DNA of 64,000 bases from Paenibacillus daejeonensis DSM 15491 (GTDB lineage Bacteria > Bacillota > Bacilli > Paenibacillales > Paenibacillaceae): the NCBI RefSeq assembly GCF_000378385.1, contig NZ_KB899669.1, forward strand, positions 43,487 through 107,486. The letters are read 5' to 3'. The position numbers and the translations under genes were made by a program. Positions 26,998 through 33,959 of this stretch are shown here, one piece after another (the stretch's first letter is position 1; each line of letters begins with the position of its first letter). Under the pieces are notes generated by a model. The model was not told the origin of the DNA and made no database searches. It saw nothing but the letters and a program-made list of their open reading frames with translations.

Positions 26998-28380
26998 GTG
27001 AAACAGGAGCAGGCAGAGGCCAAGAGCAAGACCAAGGCCAAGGCCAAGGACCAGGTCCAGAGGATGTATGGACAATTGAGCCTGCAAGAGCCCGGCCGCA
27101 TCACCACCGTGGACGGCGACTATGATGTCGTCGTTTGCGGCGGCGGTCCGGCGGGATTTGCTGCAGCGGTGGCCGCGGGCAGACTCGGTGCGCGCGTGCT
27201 GCTTGTGGAAAAGGCGGGGGCGCTGGGCGGTGTATGGACCTCGGGCTTACTGTCGTTCATTATGGACAACGGCGGCAAAGGGGGCCTGCTCGCAGAGCTG
27301 CAGGAGCGGCTGCAGTTCTTGGACGGCTATCGGCTGCAGCCCCATCCTGCTTCGGACAGCGAATATGACGGCAGCCGTGATTTCACGTATGATGCCGAGG
27401 TTATGAAGCTGGTGCTGGAGGCCATGTGTGTGGAAGCTGGCGTGGAGCTGCTACTCCATACGCAGCTCTGCGGCGTCCTCCGTGAAGGCTCACATGTGAC
27501 TGCGGTGCTGACTGAAGGACCCGGCGGCCGCCGCGCGGTAACAGGTCGGGTCTTCATCGACTGTACAGGCAATGGCGATGTGGGCGCTTATGCGGGCTGC
27601 AGCCACGAGCGTGGCCATCCGGTCACAGGCAAGACGCAGCCAGCGACATTATATGCCTTGGTCAGCGGCGGGCCGAAGCTGCCGCTCAGTTGGTTCCGAA
27701 GCGAGGAGAAGCAGGCATTCTATGATCTGCTGCGTAGTGTGGGGCGGGAGCCCAGCTACCGATTGCCCAGTCTGTTCGCGCTTCCGCACCCCGACCTGGT
27801 ATGCCTGATGATTAATCATGAGTATGGTGTGCAATGCGATTCAGCAAGGCAGATCACAGATGCCACGGTGCATGCGAGGCGAGAACTGTTCGAAGCGGTG
27901 GCGGCGTTGCGTACCCACGAAGAATGGCAGAATGCCCGCATTGTTGCGACAGCCTCGCACATTGGACTGCGCGAGGGCAGAAGACTGGAGGGGCATTACC
28001 AGCTTACGGTCGATGATGTAGTGCAAGGCGCGCAGTTTCCTGATGGTCTATTCACGGTAACGCTTCCCGTCGATATCCACGATGTGACTGCGCATGAAGG
28101 CGAAGGAGCCGGTCGTGACGGCCTTGTGGCCCAGCCCTACCAGATCCCGTACCGGGCGCTGATTGCCACAGCGGTGGACAATCTGGCCATGGCGGGACGC
28201 TGCATTAGCGGCGATTTTTATGCGCATGCTTCGTACCGGGTGACCGGCAATTCCGTCGCCATGGGGGAGGCAACCGACATTGCTTCAGCCTGGGCAGCGT
28301 TACAGGGACTGCCGTTGGTGGAGCTAAGCGGCACGGCGGTCGCAGCGGAGATGCGTCAACGAGGATACACGGGAGCTTGA
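26998..28380 (+). CDS. FAD-dependent oxidoreductase (FAD_oxidored family)
   Basis: The 460-residue protein has a Lys/Ala-rich N-terminal tail (KQEQAEAKSKTKAKAK), then a Rossmann FAD-binding motif (VVVCGGGPAGFAAAVAAG, then LLVEKAGALGG), FIDCTGNGDVGAYAG, and the C-terminal LAMAGRCISGDFYAHAS block typical of FAD_oxidored proteins. I chose GTG 26998 because GGGAGGGGG lies just upstream; the frame is open from TTG 26932 but that would overlap the lyase gene and add a poly-basic leader. It resembles the second module of the 995-residue protein, so the locus carries three FAD_oxidored modules. Cytoplasmic. Substrate unknown. Confidence 0.82.
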   Translation: MKQEQAEAKSKTKAKAKDQVQRMYGQLSLQEPGRITTVDGDYDVVVCGGGPAGFAAAVAAGRLGARVLLVEKAGALGGVWTSGLLSFIMDNGGKGGLLAELQERLQFLDGYRLQPHPASDSEYDGSRDFTYDAEVMKLVLEAMCVEAGVELLLHTQLCGVLREGSHVTAVLTEGPGGRRAVTGRVFIDCTGNGDVGAYAGCSHERGHPVTGKTQPATLYALVSGGPKLPLSWFRSEEKQAFYDLLRSVGREPSYRLPSLFALPHPDLVCLMINHEYGVQCDSARQITDATVHARRELFEAVAALRTHEEWQNARIVATASHIGLREGRRLEGHYQLTVDDVVQGAQFPDGLFTVTLPVDIHDVTAHEGEGAGRDGLVAQPYQIPYRALIATAVDNLAMAGRCISGDFYAHASYRVTGNSVAMGEATDIASAWAALQGLPLVELSGTAVAAEMRQRGYTGA

Positions 28381-28424
28381 ATCACCAGCAACATTTTGCG
28401 TCAGCTAGATAGGAGGGGATAATA

Positions 28425-29585
28425 ATGAAGATTACGGATATGCGCACCTTTGTCGTGGACGGCTTCCGGACCAACTTCGTCTTCGTGAAGCTGTACACGG
28501 ATGAAGGCATCGAGGGTGTAGGGGAGGCGACGCTGGAGTACAAGGAGCAGGCAGTGGTCGGCGCGCTGGAGGACCTGCGCCGGTACCTGGTGGGCAGGGA
28601 TCCCCGGGAAATTGAGGCACACTACAGCGCGATCTATAGAGACGCATACTGGCGTGGAGGGGCGGTTCTGATGTCTGCACTGAGCGGCGTGGAAATGGCG
28701 ATGTGGGACATCTGCGGCAAGGCGCTTGGCGTGCCTGTCTATCGTCTGATGGGTGGAAAGGTGAGAGAGAGCGTCGAGGTGTACGCAAACGGTTGGTTCG
28801 CCGGGGCCAATCAGCCCGAAGTGTTCGCTGAAAAAGCGCAGGAGGCGGTAGAGCGTGGGTTCTCCGGACTGAAATGGGACCCTTTCGGGAGCGCCTATAT
28901 GACGATTGGCAGAGCTGAGCTGAAGCATGCGCTGCGCTGTATCGAAGCGGTTCGCACCGCAGTCGGCGATGGCATCGATCTGTATATTGAAGGTCACGGC
29001 CGCTTCAACGTGCCGACGGCGCTGACCATAGCTCGGGAGATTGCCTGCTTCAAGCCAACATGGTTCGAGGAGCCGATTCCGCCGGACAATGCCGATGCCC
29101 TGGCCGAGGTGCGCCGGCAATCGCCGGTAGCGATTGCCGGCGGGGAGCGCATCTACACGCGCTTCGGATTTCGCGAGCTGCTGGAGAAGCGGGCCGTCGA
29201 TTATGTCCAGCCAGATGTGAGCCACGCGGGCGGCATCAGCGAGACTCGTAAGATCGCCGCGATGGCCGAAGCGTATCACCTGCCGTTTGCACCCCATAAT
29301 CCTAGCGGGCCAGTTGCCAATGCAGCGACGCTGCAGCTCGCCGCATGTACACCGAACTTTCATATTCTTGAGATTATGGCTACCGATGTGCCTTGGCGCG
29401 GCGAGCTGACCGACGAGCGGCTGTTGTTCTCCGGGGGCCTGATGCACATTCCTGATGCGCCGGGATTGGGCATTGAACTGGATGAAGACGCAGCGCTGAG
29501 ATTTCCTTATGCTGCGCATGATTTACGGCATTACAATGGAGAACTGACCGCCATTCGTCCACCGCAGAGCAAACCCTATTTTTAG
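28425..29585 (+). CDS. Enolase-superfamily (MR/MLE) sugar acid dehydratase
   Basis: The 386-residue protein has the capping domain (1-120) and TIM barrel of the mandelate racemase/muconate lactonizing group. Metal-ligand positions appear as E in YIEGHGRF, E in WFEEPIPP and E in GGERIYTR, with the general-acid histidine in APHNPSGP and a KWDPFG strand. The HGRF and KxD pattern is closest to galactonate/gluconate-type acid sugar dehydratases, which make 2-keto-3-deoxy acids. ATG 28425 follows TAGGAGGGGAT. It lies 44 bases after the FAD oxidoreductase, which could supply a sugar acid. The exact substrate is inference. Confidence 0.85.
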   Translation: MKITDMRTFVVDGFRTNFVFVKLYTDEGIEGVGEATLEYKEQAVVGALEDLRRYLVGRDPREIEAHYSAIYRDAYWRGGAVLMSALSGVEMAMWDICGKALGVPVYRLMGGKVRESVEVYANGWFAGANQPEVFAEKAQEAVERGFSGLKWDPFGSAYMTIGRAELKHALRCIEAVRTAVGDGIDLYIEGHGRFNVPTALTIAREIACFKPTWFEEPIPPDNADALAEVRRQSPVAIAGGERIYTRFGFRELLEKRAVDYVQPDVSHAGGISETRKIAAMAEAYHLPFAPHNPSGPVANAATLQLAACTPNFHILEIMATDVPWRGELTDERLLFSGGLMHIPDAPGLGIELDEDAALRFPYAAHDLRHYNGELTAIRPPQSKPYF

Positions 29586-29610
29586 CGTATATGTGACAGG
29601 AGGACTACAG

Positions 29611-30363
29611 GTGAAGGAGTATCACGGCAAGGTAGTGATGGTTACCGGTGCTTCGCAAGGGCTAGGAAAGGCAATGGCGGAGGCCTTCGCCGAGCGAGGT
29701 GCTAAGCTCATCGTGAACAGCGTGGATCCGCCGGAGGTGCTGGAGGCGTTAGTCTCTGAGCTGCGGGCAAAAGGGGCGGCTTGCGAGGGGATAAGGGCAG
29801 ACGTGAGCAAGGAGGAGGAAGTGGCGGACCTGTTCGCCCGCACTGCATCTGTGTTTGGTCGCCTAGATGTCTTGATCAATAACGCAGGCATCAGCCGTGC
29901 GGAGGCCCTAAGCGAAATCACGATGCAGAGCTGGGAGGAGGTGCTGGCTGTCAATCTGACGGGCACGTTTCTCTGCTGCAAGCACGCCATGCCAATGATG
30001 CAAGAGCAGCGCTCGGGCCGGATTATCCAGATTGCTTCGGTCGTGGCGCAGCAGGGCGCGCTGTATGGTCACGTCCACTACGCCTCCAGCAAGGCCGGAC
30101 AGCTCGCCTTCACCAAAACATTGGCCCGGACAGCCGCTCCTTACGGCATCACAGTGAATGCCATTGCGCCGGGTATCATCGAGACGGAGCTGCTGCGTAG
30201 CACCCTGGGGAATCAGAAAATAGAGGCGCTATCGTCTTCCGTTCCGCTTGGTCTGGGCAATCCCCGGGATATCGCGGCAGCGGCCCTGTTTCTTGCCAGT
30301 GAAGGAGCAAGGTATATTACGGGCGCTACCCTGGATGTCAACGGCGGTATGCATATGCGTTAA
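29611..30363 (+). CDS. Short-chain dehydrogenase/reductase (FabG-like)
   Basis: The 250-residue protein is a classical SDR: TGASQGLGKA cofactor motif, NNAG, the catalytic Ser in IASVV and the YASSK pair (Tyr-x-x-x-Lys), and PGIIET. It probably oxidises or reduces a sugar or keto-sugar acid with NAD(P). I chose GTG 29611, eight bases after AGGAGG; an upstream GTG at 29593 lies before that site. It follows the dehydratase gene by 25 bases and is the last gene of the locus. No clear terminator follows. Confidence 0.88.
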   Translation: MKEYHGKVVMVTGASQGLGKAMAEAFAERGAKLIVNSVDPPEVLEALVSELRAKGAACEGIRADVSKEEEVADLFARTASVFGRLDVLINNAGISRAEALSEITMQSWEEVLAVNLTGTFLCCKHAMPMMQEQRSGRIIQIASVVAQQGALYGHVHYASSKAGQLAFTKTLARTAAPYGITVNAIAPGIIETELLRSTLGNQKIEALSSSVPLGLGNPRDIAAAALFLASEGARYITGATLDVNGGMHMR

Positions 30364-30403
30364 GCCATCTGCCCAACGAGAGTGGCAATGGTGCTCCACT
30401 TCT

Positions 30404-30434
30404 GATATGCTATCTAGAGCGAACATTCTATCTA
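30404..30434 (+). promoter_or_regulatory. Candidate promoter and TetR operator before the tetR-family gene
   Basis: An extended -10 (TGATATGCT, 30404-30412) overlaps CTATCTAGA (30410-30418), and TTCTATCTA recurs at 30426-30434. The same TTCTATCTA lies at the transcription start of the MFS gene at 31078, so this is probably the binding motif of the TetR protein. Confidence 0.5.
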
Positions 30435-30447
30435 AGGTGGAGGACCA

Positions 30448-30984
30448 ATGAGTCAAAAACGAGCCGACTTAATCAGGACCGCTGAGCATTTGTTTTACCA
30501 GAATGGTTTCCACGCAATTGGCATCAAGCGGATTGTAACGGAGTCGGGTATTGCCACAATGACGTTGTACAATCACTTCGCCTCCAAGGAGGAGTTGATT
30601 ATCGAAGTTCTTCAGCAGCGGGAAAGCAGGTACCTGGATCACTTGCATCGGCACCTCGGAGGGGCCGGCGAAACAGGAAGTATGCTGAAGAAACTCTGCC
30701 ATGCGCATGGGCTGTGGCTACAACGGCACGAGCAGCGGGGGTGCCTGTTCCTGCGGGCAAAGGAAGAGTATAACGGTGACGCGGAGCATCCAATTGTTCA
30801 ACTGGTGGATAAGCACAAGCATACGCTGCAGGAGTGGATTCATAACTTGCACGCAGACATTACGTTTAATCAGGCATTGCAGGCTACCCTGTTGATGGAG
30901 GGAGCGACTGCCTTGGCAGAGACGTCGGGTGCCGGGCAAGCTAGCGAGCAGTTGGAGATGATCGCTGAGCAAATGTTTGCATAA
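30448..30984 (+). CDS. TetR-family transcriptional repressor
   Basis: The 178-residue regulator has a TetR_N helix-turn-helix at residues 5-50 (LFYQNGFHAIGIKRI, TESGIATMTLYNHFASKEEL) and a helical ligand-binding C-terminal half. ATG 30448 follows GGTGGAGG. It is separated from the MFS gene by a terminator, yet both genes carry the TTCTATCTA motif at the promoter. I infer that it represses itself and the transporter until a ligand binds. Confidence 0.88.
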   Translation: MSQKRADLIRTAEHLFYQNGFHAIGIKRIVTESGIATMTLYNHFASKEELIIEVLQQRESRYLDHLHRHLGGAGETGSMLKKLCHAHGLWLQRHEQRGCLFLRAKEEYNGDAEHPIVQLVDKHKHTLQEWIHNLHADITFNQALQATLLMEGATALAETSGAGQASEQLEMIAEQMFA

Positions 30985-31000
30985 TTGAACAAACGGACAA

Positions 31001-31033
31001 CCGGGGCTCCTCCCAGCGGCCCGGCTTTTTTTT
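31001..31033 (+). terminator. Rho-independent terminator after the tetR-family gene
   Basis: CCGGG pairs with CCCGG in an imperfect hairpin, extended by GC pairs, followed by C and eight T residues. It separates the repressor from the MFS gene. Confidence 0.8.
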
Positions 31034-31042
31034 AATTGGTAG

Positions 31043-31064
31043 TATAATGATCGTTCTATCTAGA
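31043..31064 (+). promoter_or_regulatory. MFS gene promoter with overlapping TetR operator candidate
   Basis: TATAAT at 31043-31048 is followed by GTTCTATCTAGA at 31053-31064, which places the motif on the transcription start. TTCTATCTA is shared with the tetR-family promoter at 30426-30434. Confidence 0.55.
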
Positions 31065-31077
31065 TGGGAGTGCTGTT

Positions 31078-32199
31078 ATGAAACGTATTGTACTGACCGG
31101 CACGGTCTTTATTGCCATCACCTATGCGCTGGGAAGGTTCAGCTATGGATTGTTTATGCCCGAGATTAGCGCCGCGTTGAGGCTCTCCGAAGCGAGTAGC
31201 GGATCGATAGCTTCAATGGCCTATGCGGGCTATTGTCTAGCCCTCCTTACGGCTTCATCTCTTGTGCGGTGGGGCGGCGGCCGGGGGACGCTGCAGCTTG
31301 CGGGTGTTTGTGTACTACTGGGTTTGCTGCTGATTGGCACAGCAGGTCATGGGTTGAGTCTGGCCGTCGGGCTCGCACTGACAGGCTTGAGCTCAGGCTG
31401 GGCCTCTCCCGCTTATGGGGAGGTGGTCCATTCTGGCCTACAGCCCGAACAACACGGCCGGGGCAATGCCTGGATCAATAGCGGGACTAGTTGGGGACTG
31501 GTTGTGCTGGGACCCATTGCGTACTTCTTTAGTGCAGAATGGCGCTTCGCCTACTTGGGATTTGCGGTGCTTGCAGCCTTAGCAATTCTCATGCAGTGGA
31601 GACTTCTTCCTCAAGCACGGGCACAAGAAAACCGGTCAGCTCCCGGGGTGCCGAGCCGATTGTGGCGCACGGGCGGCAGATTAATGGGGGCCGCATTTGC
31701 GGTGGGGGCGGCTTCGGCCGTCTACTGGACCTTTGCCCGCAGCATGTGGCAAGCCTGGCACGGACTTACGGGCGACAGCGCCGCTTTCCTGTGGCTGCTA
31801 ATGGGCGTGTCCGGCATTTTGGGTGGCTTTGCGGGTGTGGTGGTGGAACGTTTCGGCCAAGGGGCAGCATATCGCTGGGGTGTAGGGATTCTGATGCTAT
31901 CCATCTGTGGAATCACATTGTCCGGGCTGCCGGTTCTTATGTTGTCTGCTATTTTGTTCGGGATTGCTTATATATTCTTGACGGGTATATTTATTGTATG
32001 GGGGACGAGATGCTTTCCCCGGCATGCCGCCTTCGGTATTAGCCTAGCTTTTCTGATGCTTGGGGTAGGCCAGTTCGGGGGGAGCATGGCCGCTGGTGTA
32101 CTCATTGAGGCCACTTCCTATGCGGTCGCCTTTCTGAGCTTTGGCCTCTTCGGACTGGCGGGTCTCGCCATTCGTCCAACCGTGCCAAGAAGTGACTAG
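31078..32199 (+). CDS. MFS transporter, YbfB/YjiJ-like
   Basis: The 373-residue protein is hydrophobic throughout with about 12 predicted helices and begins MKRIVLTGTVFIAITYALGR, like YbfB/YjiJ-type carriers. A basic loop lies near residues 175-200 in the centre. ATG 31078 follows GGGAG. It is probably controlled by the TetR regulator just upstream. Substrate unknown; an efflux role is common for TetR-controlled carriers but is not shown here. Confidence 0.82.
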   Translation: MKRIVLTGTVFIAITYALGRFSYGLFMPEISAALRLSEASSGSIASMAYAGYCLALLTASSLVRWGGGRGTLQLAGVCVLLGLLLIGTAGHGLSLAVGLALTGLSSGWASPAYGEVVHSGLQPEQHGRGNAWINSGTSWGLVVLGPIAYFFSAEWRFAYLGFAVLAALAILMQWRLLPQARAQENRSAPGVPSRLWRTGGRLMGAAFAVGAASAVYWTFARSMWQAWHGLTGDSAAFLWLLMGVSGILGGFAGVVVERFGQGAAYRWGVGILMLSICGITLSGLPVLMLSAILFGIAYIFLTGIFIVWGTRCFPRHAAFGISLAFLMLGVGQFGGSMAAGVLIEATSYAVAFLSFGLFGLAGLAIRPTVPRSD

Positions 32200-32208
32200 C
32201 TGCCGCGG

Positions 32209-32664
32209 TTAGTCCCAATTATTGAACACCAGATCCTCTACGGATCTCGGCTGCCAGTAACGCGCTTGCTTCAGCTCGGCAGCGTCCAGCCGGCTCATAA
32301 CTTCCTGCGTCAGGTGCTCCTCCAGCATTTCATGACTGAGCAATGTATAACCGAGGGCGTTCGGGTCCCGGTAGAGCGAGTCCAGCTCGGCTTGCGTCAA
32401 GTAACCGAAATGGCTCTTTGGCGATTCCCGGCGAATGGCTGCGATCGGGTAATAGGCATTCAGAAAAAAGCTCCATTCCTCCTCGCCATAACGGACCAGA
32501 AACCAATAGTAGTTTTTGCCGGTCAGATCGATATCCTCCCATGTGAGCACGAGCTGTCCAGGATCTGTGCCGTGTACGAAGCTCAAGAAAGAATTGGCAT
32601 GCAGCGGCGTAAGCCGTTGCCCTGGATCTGCGAAGCCGGTAATGCCGCGTTTGATGTAATCCAA
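32209..32664 (-). CDS. Conserved-looking hypothetical protein
   Basis: The 151-residue product is soluble, with no signal peptide, rich in aromatic residues (NYYWFLVRYGEEEW) and with an acidic helical end. I do not recognise a family. I chose TTG 32664 because GAGGTGA lies seven bases before it; the frame is open up to 32742, but those extra codons cover the terminator of the neighbouring oxidoreductase gene and are unlikely to be translated. It converges with the MFS gene, whose stop is only ten bases away. Function unknown. Confidence 0.65.
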   Translation of the reverse strand: MDYIKRGITGFADPGQRLTPLHANSFLSFVHGTDPGQLVLTWEDIDLTGKNYYWFLVRYGEEEWSFFLNAYYPIAAIRRESPKSHFGYLTQAELDSLYRDPNALGYTLLSHEMLEEHLTQEVMSRLDAAELKQARYWQPRSVEDLVFNNWD

Positions 32665-32705
32665 TGTAAAGTCACCTCGCTTTGATCGGGTAGAATAGGC
32701 ACAGC

Positions 32706-32740
32706 AAAAGAGGGCGAAGGGGATGGCCCCTTCAGCCCTC
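32706..32740 (-). terminator. Rho-independent terminator of the Gfo/Idh/MocA gene
   Basis: Read on the minus strand, GAGGGCTGAAGGGG pairs with CCCCTTCGCCCTC around a short loop and is followed by TTTT. It begins ten bases after the stop of the gene at 32750-33742. Confidence 0.8.
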
Positions 32741-32749
32741 ATGCTGTTC

Positions 32750-33742
32750 TTAAGCCTGATCGGCCTCGTAACGTAGTCCCCATTGGGCGCGAATGGCGTC
32801 CAGCGTTCCCATGATGGCTTGCGTCTCCGCTAGCGGCATGATGTCCGACTCCAGCTTGCCAGCGCGAATGGCCTGCATGGCTGCCTCCGCCTCGAAATTA
32901 TAGCCTTGCATCTCACGACCGTCGTTAAAGTGCTCGGGATCTTGTCCGCTCACATGCAGTGATGCTGACTTGCCGAACAGGAAGTTCGGGATATGGATAT
33001 AACCTTTCGTACCGTAAATATAGGCGTCATTCACCATCCCCAATTGCACCGCGCTGTTCAGGACAGCGGACCGTCCGCCTTCATACTCGAAGAGCAGGGA
33101 GAACTGCTCATCAACCCCTGTCTTGCCAATGTTAGCTACGCTTTGAATCGATTTTGGCTGTGTGCCAAAAATCATCGATGCAAAGGAAACCGGGTAGATG
33201 CCAGCATCGAGCAAAGCACCGCCGCCTTTATTGGGATCCAGCAAGCGGCTCTCGGGCTGCCAGCCAATGTTGAAGCCGAAATCAGCCTTCAGCATCCGAA
33301 CCTCGCCAATCTTCTCACTCGCCAGCCATTCTCTAACCTTGACGATTGGGGGCAGGAAGCGGGTCCACATGGCTTCCATCAGGAAGACATTGTTTTCTTT
33401 GGCGACCTGGATCAGCTCGGCGGCTTCGGCTTCGTTCATCGTAAATGGCTTCTCGCAGATGACCGCTTTGCCGGCACGCAACAGGATAAGTGCATTATCT
33501 TTATGTACAGGATGCAAGGTGCCGACATACACGATCTGAACGTCCGAATCCTGGGCCAGCTCCTCAAGGCTTCCGTAGGCGCGCGGGATGTTAAATTCCT
33601 GGGCGAAGGCTTCAGCTTTGTCTGCGCTTCTGCCGCCTACCGCCAGTAGTTCTGCCCCTTCGGCGAACTTCAGATCCGTGGCAAATTTCTTGGAAATGTT
33701 GCCTGGACCGAAGATGCCCCATTTCACTACTTCGACTGTCAT
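32750..33742 (-). CDS. Gfo/Idh/MocA-family dehydrogenase
   Basis: The 330-residue protein has an N-terminal NAD(P)-binding fold (WGIFGPGNISKKF) with the family sequence AVICEKPFTMN, and a C-terminal alpha/beta domain with DAGIYPVSF. It probably oxidises a sugar or inositol-like compound in the cytoplasm. The ATG has AAGGAG upstream at a rather long distance. A TATTAT -10 box on the minus strand (33787-33792) lies about 45 bases before the start. It is divergent from the alpha-galactosidase gene. Substrate unknown. Confidence 0.9.
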   Translation of the reverse strand: MTVEVVKWGIFGPGNISKKFATDLKFAEGAELLAVGGRSADKAEAFAQEFNIPRAYGSLEELAQDSDVQIVYVGTLHPVHKDNALILLRAGKAVICEKPFTMNEAEAAELIQVAKENNVFLMEAMWTRFLPPIVKVREWLASEKIGEVRMLKADFGFNIGWQPESRLLDPNKGGGALLDAGIYPVSFASMIFGTQPKSIQSVANIGKTGVDEQFSLLFEYEGGRSAVLNSAVQLGMVNDAYIYGTKGYIHIPNFLFGKSASLHVSGQDPEHFNDGREMQGYNFEAEAAMQAIRAGKLESDIMPLAETQAIMGTLDAIRAQWGLRYEADQA

Positions 33743-33905
33743 GGCTGTCTTTCAGCTCCTTTTTTGAATTCAATTCTTGTTCCTGTATAATACTTTACCA
33801 CAGGAGTGTCGTCTCGTGTGCAGTGCTCGTTTTTTGCATAAGAAAAACTACATTTGTCCATATATCCGCCGCTTTTCGCCATGTGCCCCCGCCCATCAGA
33901 ATCGC

Positions 33906-33911
33906 TATAAT
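33906..33911 (+). promoter_or_regulatory. Candidate -10 box for the alpha-galactosidase gene
   Basis: TATAAT lies 49 bases before the ATG. The -35 region is poor, so an activator may be needed. A second weaker TATACT is at 33934. Confidence 0.4.
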
Positions 33912-33959
33912 GAAGACGTATGAACCGATTATACTATTCACATTTCGTAGGAGGTTTTT

